A stretch of DNA of 64,000 nt from Malaya genurostris. Lineage: Eukaryota; Arthropoda; Insecta; Diptera; Culicidae. Where the stretch lies: the NCBI RefSeq assembly GCF_030247185.1, contig NC_080572.1:174970975-175034974 (forward strand), read 5' to 3'. The position numbers were made by a program, and so were the translations under genes. The notes under the pieces were generated by a model, which searched no databases, was not told the origin of the DNA, and worked only from the letters and a program-made list of their open reading frames with translations. Each line of letters begins with the position of its first letter. The stretch's first letter is position 1. Positions 21,702-31,925 of this stretch are shown piece by piece.

Positions 21702-22626
21702 CAGGGTGATTTTTTAAGAGCTTGAGAACTTTTTTAAACAATAAAACGCATAAAATTTGCAAAATCTCATCGGTTCTTTATTTTAAACGTTAGATTGGTA
21801 CATGACATTTACTTTTTGAAGATAATTTCATTTAAATGTTGACCGCGGCTGCGTCTTAGGTGGTCCATTCGGAAAGTCCGCTTTTTTATCGACAAATTTT
21901 GTTCAGCGATGAGGCTCATTTCTGGTTGAATGGCTACGTAAATAAGCAAAATTGCCGCATTTGGAGTGAAGAGCAACCAGAAGCCGTTCAAGAACTGCCC
22001 ATGCATCCCGAAAAATGCACTGTTTGGTGTGGTTTGTACGCTGGTGGAATCATTGGACCGTATTTTTTCAAAGATGCTGTTGGACGCAACGTTACAGTGA
22101 ATGGCGATCGCTATCGTTCGATGCTAACAAACTTTTTGTTGCCAAAAATGGAAGAACTGAACTTGGTTGACATGTGGTTTCAACAAGATGGCGCTACATG
22201 CCACACAGCTCGCGATTCTATGGCCATTTTGAGGGAAAACTTCGGAGAACAATTCATCTCAAGAAATGGACCGGTAAGTTGGCCACCAAGATCATGCGAT
22301 TTGACGCCTTTAGACTATTTTTTGTGGGGCTACGTCAAGTCTAAAGTCTACAGAAATAAGCCAGTAACTATTCCAGCTTTGGAAGACAACATTTCCGAAG
22401 AAATTCGGGCTATTCCGGCCGAAATGCTCGAAAAAGTTGCCCAAAATTGGACTTTCCGAATGGACCACCTAAGACGCAGCCGCGGTCAACATTTAAATGA
22501 AATTATCTTCAAAAAGTAAATGTCATGTACCAATCTAACGTTTAAAATAAAGAACCGATGAGATTTTGCAAATTTTATGCGTTTTATTGTTTAAAAAAGT
22601 TCTCAAGCTCTTAAAAAATCACCCTA
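21702..22626 (+). mobile_element. DD41D mariner with 178-bp inverted ends
   Basis: Inverted ends 21702-21879 and 22449-22626 match at 177 of 178 positions (only the outermost base differs, C against T). TA lies outside each (21700-21701, 22627-22628). Each end contains the last 24 codons of the transposase plus its 3' untranslated region, so the left end is an inverted copy of the right. The N-terminal half of the gene is absent. The likely history is loss of the original 5' half and its replacement by an inverted copy of the 3' end. Near-identity points to a recent event or ongoing conversion between the ends. Confidence 0.85.
21884..22519 (+). pseudogene. DD41D Tc1/mariner transposase, C-terminal catalytic domain
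   Basis: An unbroken frame of 219 codons starts at an alternative codon at 21860 inside the left inverted end, but transposase-like sequence begins only at about 21884. Counting from 21860, the catalytic aspartates are D17 in LFSDEAHFW, D110 in WFQQDGATCH and D152 in TPLDYFLWGY, with 41 residues between the second and third: DD41D, as described for the rosa-type group. A GYVKSKVY block and the C-terminal tail are intact. The DNA-binding helix-turn-helix domain is lost, so the protein could not bind its ends. No stops or shifts interrupt what remains. An internally deleted relative lies at 61985-62290 on the minus strand. Confidence 0.85.
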
Positions 22627-22628
22627 TA

Positions 22629-24624
22629 CAATTTACAGTTTACGAGTTGTAACGATTGGAAGAAATTGCATGAAAAATCACTTTCGACCTTCTTCAAAAT
22701 TAGTCTTGAATTGATATTTTCATTCGTACAAAACAAATGGTTTCCTGTACTAAAAATACATGCAATGTTGCACCCAAATTGAGGAATGTGAATTCTGCTA
22801 CATTGACTTGCTACTCATTTCCGAGACTCATATAAATCGATCATCTTGTAAAGATTTAGCATTGCAATTCAAATGAATCAAATTACCTGAATACTGCTTT
22901 TCATTCACCTAATCGGGATACTCCACGTACCTGTAAGTAGAAATAAAACAAGATCTTGTTAGTTAAACTGATCTAGGCAGTTGACAGTTTTTATCATTAT
23001 GCTTATTAGAGGCTGTCGTAAAAAAACTGGATTATGTCTGTATCCGATCGAAGCGGGCAACTATGCCACCCACTCGGGGAAATGATGTCTTCGGCGGTGC
23101 ATTTTACCGACAGTTCCACCTCACACGTAGACATATCATCAGCATAAATCAAAATACGTGCATACTAATATTGGACGACTCTGTGATAGGAAACAACTTT
23201 GTCAACCCGATTTTTTTCCCGCTTGTAAGTCGCAGCCCAAATGCCGGCTGGCAAAGCTGACGACCGAGGAAGTAACCGTCTGCGGGAAGGAGGTCGAGAG
23301 TTCATCGTGCATTTACGGCATGAAATATGAGAAATTAAATTTTACAATCATTTTTATAATGAGCAACATCAGTGCTAAGAGCGACCGGCGCGCGGGTTAT
23401 TATCATCGTAAACACTATAAAACCTTTTATGACCGTGGGTTGCCCCGTCTACCAAAAAGCCTATGGCCGGCCGAACTTTCACGCTTTTTCTCTATTTGTA
23501 TTTTAGTTTGATCGGTAGGCGAAATTCCCACCAGCTGTTACCGATATTTGTCAGAATTAGGGACACGTTCGAAACGTGGTGCAATTTCTGAAACAGATCT
23601 CTTTGGATGTGATTTACTGCATATTACGACCTGGGCGGCAAATTCCGTTGCAACTGCGCTCAGTCATGATGGTGTTATTAAGCAGCAACAGCAGCACACA
23701 AAATTAATCAACTTTATTAATTATTTCTATTTAATAGCCATGTTTTGAGAAAGATAATTTATTACTGTTCACTGCTGGTTGGTTCCGTTGGTTCCCACCT
23801 TCGCCGGTTGCTTACTCCTTTTTCGCCCATTTGGTACCGAGGCGAACTGTCCCGAGGCAGTTCCGTTCGCTTTTCGTCAACTGTCGTCTCGGCTGCTAGC
23901 GGGTAATGTAAGATTTCTTGTTATTTATTCATATTGTGTCTTGTTTCATTCACACCCAGGTTCACCTAACTTGCAGTGCCCAATAGCGAACAGCAAGCGA
24001 AGGTCGCTGATGATGAGAGGTTGTTAAAATACACTGGCTTACAAGCGTCACGTCATGATTCGTCAGATCTCTGGGAAGTAAGTTCGATTTGGTTGGATTT
24101 GTCCATCTGGCCTCTAACCAGAGTACATATTCTCAAGAAATTAAAATTAACGAACATTAACCTTCTGAACTCAGCAGATTATAATGCGAAATGCACAAGT
24201 TTTATGCTATACCATTTTCACTAGAAGAAAAATAACCCAGATATGAGTACAGGAGATTACCACTGTGCTACTACTTCATTATGTTGCAAAATGCAATTTC
24301 GCAATAACATGCTTGGAAATATAATTTGTTCATTTGTGGTTTACAACCTGAATTCATCTCTACATGCTTATTAAAACCAACACCAGCGAAGTTCAAATGC
24401 AAATTGGTGGTGCAATAAATCGAGGAATCTTTTGAACTCTCTCATCTAGAAGAAGAAATTTATCACTAGATTAAATAATAAAGCTTGCTTCATTTAGAAT
24501 TGGAACAAACTTTTGCTGGTGGACGGATTTGGGAGTTCTTGACGCCCACGTGTCGGGAATTTTGTCAGCTTTACGTATGATTTTTGACATTCCGCAAATC
24601 GACTGTACTTTGTAAACAATCAAC
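22629..24624. other. Unrecognised, partly GC-rich stretch
   Basis: 23040-24110 is less AT-rich and not matched elsewhere in the window. It holds several 60-117-codon frames without known domains (for example 23158-23511) and a short CAG-rich run at 23682-23697. It may be unique or regulatory DNA. 22629-23040 and 24110-24600 are AT-rich with nothing recognised. Confidence 0.35.
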
Positions 24625-25262
24625 ATGGAAGCCGAAAGAAGGGAAAAATTGTGCACAGTCATTTGGAAAATCCATTGTGGTCTGCATCTAGACTAGCTAA
24701 ACAGCTGAAATTACCCAGAAATATCGTATGGCGCGTTATCAAACGGTATAAGGAAACATTGACGACGATTCGGAAGCCTCAAGCCAATTGTCGGAGTGGA
24801 ACTGTCGACCGGAAACTGCGTGGTAAGATTTTGAAGACAATAAAGAGGAATCCTAATCTGTCGGACCGTGATTTGGCCAGAAAATTCGGTGCTGCTCATA
24901 GTACCGTGAGGAGAACTCGACTCCGGGAAGGAATCAAGTCGTATCGAGCTAGCAAACAGCCAAATCGGACCATATAACAGAATAGTGTGGTCAAAATTCG
25001 TGCTCGGAAATTATATGACCAGGTGCTGACCCAGTTCGACGGGTGTCTTCTGATGGACGATGAAACCTATGTCAAGGCTGACTTCGGGCAAATCCCAGGT
25101 CAAAAAATTTACTTGGCAACGGCTCGGGGGATGTTCCAGCCAAATTTAAATTTGGTTTTGCCGACAAGTTTGCAAGAAAATATATGATTTGGCAGGGCAT
25201 TTGCAGCTGTGCAAAAAACGAAAGTTTTCGTTACAAATAAGACAATGACATCGGAGCATCGT
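24625..25262 (+). pseudogene. ITmD37E-like transposase, 3'-truncated
   Basis: Starts at ATG 24625 (MEAERREKL), shifts frame near 24648 by one missing base, then reads through paired helix-turn-helix domains (SASRLAKQLKLP..VWRVIKRY and LSDRDLARKFGAAHSTVRR) to KIRARKLYDQVL and the first catalytic block LLMDDETYVKADF near 25055. A TAA interrupts at 24975 and a frame change follows YM near 25185. The second and third catalytic acids are missing because the sequence ends at a junction with an RTE fragment at about 25262. Related to the better copies at 51534 and 36489. Not functional. Confidence 0.8.
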
Positions 25263-26005
25263 GAGATGTGAAATTCGTTATCGGTGACATGAACGTTCAG
25301 GTAGGCCGGGAGGCAATGTACAGGCCTGTGATTGGGCTGGAGAGCCTACATACGGCGTACAACGACAACGACCAACGATGCGTGAGCTTTGCAGCCTCCC
25401 GAGGAATGGTAGTCCTGAGTACCTTTTCCCCCCGCAAAGATATCCACAAGGCCACCTGAAGATCACATAATAAACATACGGAAAAACCAATTCGACAACG
25501 TTTTCATTGACAGTGCGCAACACACGTCGCTCAAGAACGCCGAGGAATACGCGCATCAGCTACCAACGAGTAAATGCTACGAACGGAAAAGCAGCTTGAC
25601 GCGGCGACTCTTGAAGATGGCTAGAGGAATATAAGGTCCTCCATAAGTAGCACTGCCGCAACCGTATTAGATACGAGGTTATAGAATCGAGGAAATGACA
25701 GGTTTTATGACTACCAGCAGTTGGTCGAAGAGAAGAATACAGCAAGGGCGAAGATGCTCCAACACCGCATGAAATCGAACGAGGAACGATACAGACAGAC
25801 CTCGGTTTTCCGGAGAAAAAAAGCATACTGCGTAAATGATATATTTTTTGAGAAAGTGACCGGCTCACGTGGAAGCCACACGTCACAGGCTAAAATGTGA
25901 AGAGATACCATTGGAAACCTTATCACGAACGAACGTGAGGTGATCGACAGGTGGAAGCAGTACTATGACGAACATCTGAATGGCGACCCGATCAACAGAG
26001 CATAA
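25262..26005 (+). pseudogene. RTE-clade fragment: endonuclease C-half and linker
   Basis: Begins in the endonuclease at FVIGDMNVQVGREAMYRPVI and continues NDQRCVSFAASRGMVV..TFSPRKDIHKAT to 25459. Frameshifts follow; later landmarks are RRKKAYC (25815) and LITNEREVIDRWKQYYDEHL (25919-25978), the linker seen in the copy at 16987. It stops before the reverse transcriptase. The left edge is a clean junction with the mariner fragment, which suggests either insertion of a truncated RTE or recombination between the two. Confidence 0.75.
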
Positions 26006-26822
26006 CAGGATTCTACCAAAATTATATGTGATCTTAATATTTATATCTTATTATGTTATAAATATGATTCCAAATCAGAAACAATCATTCAGATTTTATT
26101 AAGATTATAGCAAGTCCAGATATTATATTAAGAGCCGTTATATTTCAGGTAAAACTATACTAGAGAATTTAAAAAAAATGAGTTCAAACACTTTTGTTGA
26201 TCATATTTTTGACTTGAACCCGAAAAATGCTATGCTTCAATGAAGAACAGTAACAGTATTTTGCGCTATTTCTTTTATGAACAAAGAAAGGTAAGGCAAA
26301 AGCTTTAAAACTCGACTAATATATATTGGAAATAGTGATATAGCATTTGACTCAGTTCATTGAATCCGCAATGTTTCCTAAGAGATAATTTTCACAAGCT
26401 TGGAGTAAAATGAATGCCTAAATTCATCAATATTATAGGTGGCCGATTTTTGTTTCCGAAAACACAGAGTGATAAGTGTTAAAAATTTCATAACTTCTTC
26501 AAAAGTGACGCTGCAATAAACGGAAAACAAAATCTAAACTTGGCTCAAAAACAAAATCTAAACTCAGCTCAATACTTTCTCGATTTATAGGTCTTCTAGT
26601 TGCAGATTGCAAACAGCGACTTTAGTTTAACGGACCCCTGATGTACTGAAAATAGAGAAAAAAATCTTAAAAAATTCGTATCGATTTATGTTTAGTTCTT
26701 GCTGTACTTTATACTATGTTGATCTGATGATTTTTTACGTAGTTCTAAATAAAACAGTTTTGTTAATATTACATTGAAAAATGCTCACTAGTGGCGCTGA
26801 TGATATCATCATGGCCTAAAGC
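26006..26822. other. No gene recognised
   Basis: AT-rich; no repeat or frame identified. Confidence 0.4.
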
Positions 26823-27148
26823 AGCCCTTACACGTGACAATATTATTGTCAATCCAAAGTATTGTCAATACCGTCAATCCAATTGACTTGGTAACTTGAG
26901 TTCGCATTTTTCGAGAAAATCAAGCGTTTGGAGCTTCAAATATTGCAAATGAACATTGAAATATTGAGATATGAGTTCATTGCACATATTTGACAGTTTC
27001 CTGACTGGAGAGAAAGTATTGTCGGATTGATGAGCAGTTTTGATTTTTTGACAATATTTTCGTCAATCCAATGAAGTTTCCATTACACGATCAAAAGTAT
27101 TGTCAATACTCCTTGTATTGACAATAATATTTTCTCGTGTAAGGGCCG
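26823..27148. mobile_element. 326-bp MITE with GCCCTTACACG ends
   Basis: Left AGCCCTTACACGTGACAATA and right, inverted, CGGCCCTTACACGAGAAAAT, both followed by ATTATTGTCAAT-type sequence. CCTAAAGC (26815-26822) and CTTAAAGC (27149-27156) flank it and differ at one of eight bases, suggesting an aged 8-bp duplication as made by hAT elements. TATTGTCAAT recurs as a subterminal motif. Noncoding. Confidence 0.65.
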
Positions 27149-28565
27149 CTTAAAGCAAACTAAAGTAATATCGAATCACTTTCACAATTTTTGGATCAAA
27201 AATCAGCAAAATCGAAATGAGTTGGTTAGGTCATCAATCAATAAGAACTACGAATTGCAGATATCGAATTTTGCCCGTTGTCATCTATATCATTGAATGA
27301 ACATTTTTAAATTCATGAATCAGACAAAAACGACACCTACACCTTACACCTTCAATTTGAAAAGTTCAATCTATCCATATCTGATAAATTTATGATAGTC
27401 GCATTTCGTAGTATTTTGATTACTTCCAATCTGGAACCATGAGCTGGGATTCGAAATTTGTAATGTGGAGTTTAAAGCAACCAACTCACAATATGAGACT
27501 TTCCATTTGAATAGTTTTTCTGTGAGTCAATCTAGGTATATATCAAACAATCAAGCCGGAATAAAGGTTTAATTTTGATGGTTTTTGAATATTACTTGCG
27601 AGGCTTCTGGCTGCGGATATCGCGAACTAATGTGACTAATAGGCAATTGGTTGATCATCAATCATTAAAACTTGCTATACGAATCGATGTTATATACACT
27701 TCTTCTGATATTTCACTGACTTTCAAACGAAATTTCATTCTAATCTACATTTACGAAAATCGATTCAGCCATCTTCGAGAAAATTAAGTGCACATTTTAA
27801 TCAAATATTCCCACCAATCGACACACATACACGATCAGACAATTCACTACTTCAATTGAACGAGCGAACTGATTCGAATTGAAAGTCGGCCCTCTTGGTA
27901 CGAAGAAGAAAAAACTGAAAAACTATCATTCATTAGTTAATTTCCTCAAATTCTATAAGGTAGTTTTGTTTCACTGAATTTAATCATTTCCGTTAATTTA
28001 TAACTATTCTTCAGTACCAAAAAAAAGTTTGCTCATAGTTCTAAAATAGCCCCTTTGTCATTCCTATGCCGGTTGGAAGGAAACGACGAAAGAGATGGAG
28101 AGCGATAGATTATTTTTGTAGCAATATGGACTTACACTAGTTATTATATGATGACAATATATCCTCCCAGCCTCAGTTGGTTCTCATGCTCCGATGCAAT
28201 CGTAGCGTATGTTGGCAACTCAAAACTTCCCGGTTCGAAACCAGTCGCTTAACTGTTCCTTTTTTTATCGCAAATCAAATCGCCTAAAGGTATGCAATTT
28301 CATCTTACTTCGCGAAATCTATTTTTAGAGTTGCACTATAAAGCCTTTCCCCCAAAAAAATGGGTAATAACAGCTGAAAAGTCGTACTAAATTTGTAACA
28401 AATTTAGATATAATATTGATATTTACATATCAAGGTTTGTAACAATTTTGTTATCACCTAGGTTAAATTGAGTTATAATTTTTGTTATTTTAACTATTAA
28501 CGAGGCCAAGATTATGACTAACTTAGATAGAATAATCGAAACAACCCCAGATACAATTTTGTTAT
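27149..28565. other. Mostly unrecognised; repeat traces and a tRNA-like patch
   Basis: 27710-27890 has CACCTAGTGG-family phrases (CTTTCAAACGAAAT, CGATTCAGCCATCTTCGAGA, a CACACATACACG run). 28168-28255 has an A-box-like CTCAGTTGG and a B-box-like GGTTCGAAACC followed by T7, but it does not fold as a tRNA. The rest is AT-rich without recognised content. Confidence 0.4.
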
Positions 28566-28829
28566 CCCTTGTTGATCGGTGAAGCACAGGATACAGAGAA
28601 CGACACAGAAATCAATCTGGGTGCACGCTCAGCCGACGATAGGTTCCCAGCACTTGATCTGTCGAAGATAAGTGAGGAGATTGGCAACAAAGTCGCGGGC
28701 AATGACCAATTGCCAGGCGGGTTGCTCAAATATGGAGAAGAGGCACTATTTAGATCGCTGCACTTGATGATATCTAAGAGTTGAGAGGAGTAGATTCTAC
28801 CGCAGGAATGGATGGAAGGATCTATCTAC
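28566..28829 (+). pseudogene. RTE-clade fragment, left part of a copy split by a hAT element
   Basis: Frame 28569-28784 reads SADDRFPALDLSKISEEIG, then NDQLPGGLLKYG and SLHLMISK, the start of the reverse transcriptase fingers as in the copy at 41800. After a stop it continues LPQEWMEGSIY up to the 8-bp target CTATCTAC. The next residues are found after the insertion at 29687. In-frame stops make it nonfunctional. Confidence 0.75.
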
Positions 28830-29678
28830 TAGGGATGTCCGATACCAGGTCGATACTTTAAGGTATCGATACTTTCTTTAAAGTATCGGGTATTTTTGGT
28901 ATCGATATCGCATCAGATCGATACTGTTAGTATCGATACTTTTGGTCTCGATACTTACAGTATCGCAACAGATTAAAATCAATTCTTATTACGACGGAAC
29001 ATTTTTTTTGTTTCAATTATAGAGGCTTCAACCGTAAGGTCATTCCCCTCTTCGAGCCCAAAAAACTTTCTAACTCTATGTGCGGGGTTGGGAATCGAAC
29101 CCAGATGGGCTGCGTGAAATGTATTGGTATGATGTGGACTAGCCGTCGTTAAAATTCGTTCTCGACAATCTCGCCTCGACTCACAGGTGCGCTTAAAGAG
29201 AGTGCAATGAGAGAAAACCATACTATAAACACGCACATAAAGGTCATACTCTCAGAGAATTCAATCATTTCAATTTTTCACACTTATTGCACTCTCTTTC
29301 AGTGCGTCTAATAACGATTGATTAATAGAAATAGGAATTGGCTTTTAGTTAACCTGATGTAAACTACATACTACGTTGTTTTGATGTAATATCGTGTGAT
29401 TAATCTGCAATATTTCTTGAAAACAGAAAATTATTGCATTTGATATTCAGTACTTCTAATTTTTATTCACATTACAATTCTTTTTTGCTTTCTGTACATC
29501 ATAAAATAACGCCACAGTCGACGATTTTATTTTATTTTGAAATGATTTCTGCGCAAGTATCAATTGATACTTACAGGTATCGATACTTTATTGCCTTTTG
29601 ATACCTTGTATCGATACTCAAATTTTGGTATCCCGATACCCGAGGTATCGATACTTTGCCTTCCGAGTACCATCCCTA
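28830..29678. mobile_element. Non-autonomous hAT element with GTATCGATAC subterminal repeats
   Basis: Termini TAGGGATG at both ends in inverted orientation, flanked by a perfect 8-bp duplication CTATCTAC (28822-28829, 29679-29686): the hAT signature. About 110 bp inside each end lies a cluster of GTATCGATAC or TATCGAT motifs (28850-28975 and 29560-29655). No transposase. The middle contains a SINE-2 copy (29001-29150), so the original element was near 700 bp. With the element removed, RTE codons read on as GSIY then KKDDKLD. Confidence 0.9.
29001..29150 (-). mobile_element. SINE-2 (tRNA-derived), nested in the hAT element
   Basis: On the minus strand: CAGCCCATCTGGGTTCGATT (B-box GGTTCGATTCC), CCCGCACATAGAG, CCTTACGGTTGAAGCCTCTA, then TATAATTGAAACAAAAAAA as tail. 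The tRNA-like head is diverged at its 5' end near 29150. Matches the family at 49885-50023. Lies inside the hAT element, which itself lies inside an RTE copy. Confidence 0.75.
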
Positions 29679-29686
29679 CTATCTAC

Positions 29687-29778
29687 AAAAAGGATGATAA
29701 GCTTGACTGTTGCAACTACCGCGCTATCGCGTTACCGTCGTCTATCACCAATAGCTAAGGAATTCGTAGGGCCTTATT
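29687..29778 (+). pseudogene. RTE-clade fragment, right part of the split copy
   Basis: Continues KKDDKLDCCNYRAI, then after an internal deletion and frame change RRLSPIAKEFVGPY, ending at 29778. At that point the sequence changes to an RTE fragment of opposite orientation, a breakpoint between two RTE pieces. Confidence 0.75.
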
Positions 29779-30600
29779 AAATCCGATTGTAGCTGTCAGT
29801 ACAATGATGCAATTCGTGGTTCATACGCCGTCCCGGGTTGGCGGTTCAATGCATAGGACGCTGGTCTTACAAACCAAATGTTGTATGTTTGAGCCCCGAC
29901 CTGGAAGGATTCTTAGTGTCAGTAGGATCCATAGTACTAGTCATGCAATGATTCTGTACACTAAGAATCGGCTGCGAAGTCTGTTTGAAACAGAAAGGCC
30001 AAATTCCATAAAAGGAATGCAATGCCTAGACTTTGCTTTTTACGCCGTCTCCACGTTCTTTCCTCCATCTGCACTCCGCTATAGATGGTTCGCAGCACCA
30101 GAAAGCACTAAGGGCGCGTTGGTCCTCTGCTCACATAGTCCAGGTCTCGTGGTCAAACAGAACAACCGGTCTAATGGGCATTTTGTAGATTGTTCAATTT
30201 CGTGCGGTGGCGTGCTTTATACGATCGCAGGTTTTTTATGAGTGCAAAGTACGCACGATTTCCTGCCAAAATACGACGCTGAATTTCTCTGCTCGGCGGT
30301 CATCAGTGAGTCCAAATACACGAACTCATCAACCATAGTGGGAGCCTTGGTGTTTATTCTCTAGAGCCTCTTCCTCTCATTTTATTGTCGCATTTATGTC
30401 TAGTCCGATACGCCTAGTTGCGGCTTTCAGTCCGATGTATGTTTTCAGAATCTTCTCACTGGTACGTCTTACAATATCAACGTCGTCAGTGAAGCCAAAA
30501 ACCTGCATGAATGTTCGGAAGATCGTGCCACTTGTATCGATACTCGATTACACCTTCCAAAGCAGTGTTAAACAAGAGACAAGAGAGTCTACTTTGATCT
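29779..30600 (-). pseudogene. RTE-clade fragment, antisense (palm end to C-terminus)
   Basis: Minus-strand reading, in order from 30590: LFNTALEGV, FTDDVDIV (catalytic box with FADD changed to FTDD), EKILKTYIGLKAATRRIGLDINA, VDEFVYLDSLMTAEQ, then C-terminal RPVVL-like and GVQMEERTWRR, the last lying at about 30050. After the SINE-1 insertion (29832-30040) it resumes RRMNHELHHC at about 29828-29800. Multiple stops and shifts. The TDD at the active site together with the stops rules out activity. Confidence 0.75.
29832..30040 (+). mobile_element. SINE-1 (tRNA-derived), full copy with target duplication
   Basis: Starts CCGGGTTGGCGGTTCAATGC (A-box region), GGTCTTACAAACC, B-box-like GTTTGAGCCCCGACC, body GGAAGGATTCTTAGTGTCAG and CATGCAATGATTCTG, GAATCGGCTGCGAAGTCTG, tail CTTTGCTTTTT. 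A 9-bp duplication TACGCCGTC flanks it (29823-29831, 30041-30049). It interrupts the antisense RTE fragment between GGAGACGGCG codons, which read through once it is removed. SINEs of this kind are transcribed by RNA polymerase III and borrow LINE machinery. Confidence 0.9.
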
Positions 30601-31617
30601 GTATGATGTTCAATGACTATAGTTTGCATCAAGAACTAGAAGTTTTGGAAACCGCGAACATTTTGTTTCAGCTCTAAATACTTTTTCAAATTTCAAAATT
30701 TGTAGAGATGCATTTCATTTGATTGCTTTATTCTGTTAATTTTCAAAAAAAAGTTTTCAACATTGTTTCGTAGTCATTAGTTGGGACGGCCTCATATCTA
30801 ACCCTCAATAGTGGGTCCAAATTTTTGCATAGTATTGTAGATTAAACCATGCCGATTAATAATACATTCATGCGATTAATCATGCTCTCAATCGGATCTT
30901 GTTTTAACTTTTATTGGTAACCCATTTGAAGGGTAAATAAAAAGTAGAGTTAAGAAAATGTATTATCAAATTTTTGATTAACGTGTGTGTTTGAACTTAA
31001 GGCAGTTGATACGTATTGCATTGAAATCTTTACCAAAATATTGCATAACTTCAAAGATCCCCATAACATTTTTTTTTAGAATTCGTTTAAAAAATTCCAA
31101 AGTTAAGGAAAAAATTATTTTATTCAGATATTTTAAGAATACATAAAAAAGAGTCGATTTAATTTTAGTTCGATATAACACCAGATCTCGACGCTTCGTG
31201 CATTTCAAGAAAAAAAGGAAAGCGCATGACTTTGTAAATTCGCATGATTAAAATCCGCATTTGTTTCGAAATCCACATAAAAATCGCGTAACTTGGAAAA
31301 TATGCATAAAAACCGCCTAACTTTGAAAATTCGCAGAACAAATACCTAAAAACGCATAAAAAGTAGACTTGAGTGTAATCTAAAATCGCACTATCTATTG
31401 CGTGATTAGTGATTAAGGGGACTGTGTTCTTTCACGATACAGCAGCGAATAACAAAATCAAACCACGCATCAGTTGTGCAGAGCCTGAACATGTACAGTG
31501 CACAATTGAATTGTTCTTAAATAATCTGAGTTTTATCATTTTCAGATTCGGTATAACAACTTTTTCGGCCAGGAGAAATTGATGAGCTTGATGAGGTTGA
31601 TTTTTTTGCAAAACTAT
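30601..31617. other. No gene; GCATAAAA-rich patch at 31225-31375
   Basis: AT-rich. 31225-31375 contains scattered CGCATAAAA and AAAATTCGCA units and ends GACTTGAGTGTA, resembling one end of the small MITE at 40041-40214; the other end is not found. A 76-codon minus frame at 30978-31208 is low-complexity. Confidence 0.4.
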
Positions 31618-31760
31618 TTTTGGTTTCGATTATATGTGTTTTATCCTTAAGACCATTCGTGTCTCGGACCAGAAGAACTTCCTGACCTATGTGAGGGGCT
31701 GGGAATCGAACTCAGCGGGGCTGCGTGAAATGCATCGACTTGTCAATTGTGTTATAGAGT
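31618..31760 (-). mobile_element. SINE-2 (tRNA-derived), decayed copy
   Basis: Minus strand reads CGCAGCCCCGCTGAGTTCGATTCCCAGCCCCTCACATAGG (B-box GAGTTCGATTCC) in short blocks, then CAGGAAGTTCTTCTGGTCC and an AAGGATAAAACAC tail region. Same order as the copy at 49885. Confidence 0.65.
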
Positions 31761-31851
31761 ACAACGGAACGAGGCAGCTATTTGGTTTTATAATCCACGG
31801 GGTTTGATGGAATCGGAAATTGTTTATGACGTGATGTAGATTGGGTTAACC

Positions 31852-31925
31852 TGTTTTTTTTTTGTTTCAATTATAGAGGCTGTAACCTTAAGGTAGCGCT
31901 TCGCCGTGGTCACGGGAGTTCACTG
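31852..31925 (-). mobile_element. SINE-2, 3' end fragment
   Basis: Contains the family tail CTCTATAATTGAAACAAAAA (minus strand) preceded by ACCTTAAGGTTACAG. The adjoining AGCGCTTCGCCGTGGTCA also borders the SINE-2 at 49885, on its 3' side, suggesting a shared longer element or subfamily. Confidence 0.6.

Noticed and set aside
23040..24110. Host gene in the GC-richer stretch
   Set aside because: Several overlapping frames in different phases, none with a domain; no consistent exon structure. Left as possible unique or regulatory DNA.
28168..28265. Possible tRNA gene (A- and B-box-like motifs, T7)
   Set aside because: The sequence beside GGTTCGAAACC does not form a five-pair T stem and no acceptor stem can be drawn; at most a decayed tRNA-like or SINE head.
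30396..30677. 93-codon plus-strand open frame
   Set aside because: It is the reverse of the antisense RTE reverse transcriptase, which gives the recognisable protein blocks.
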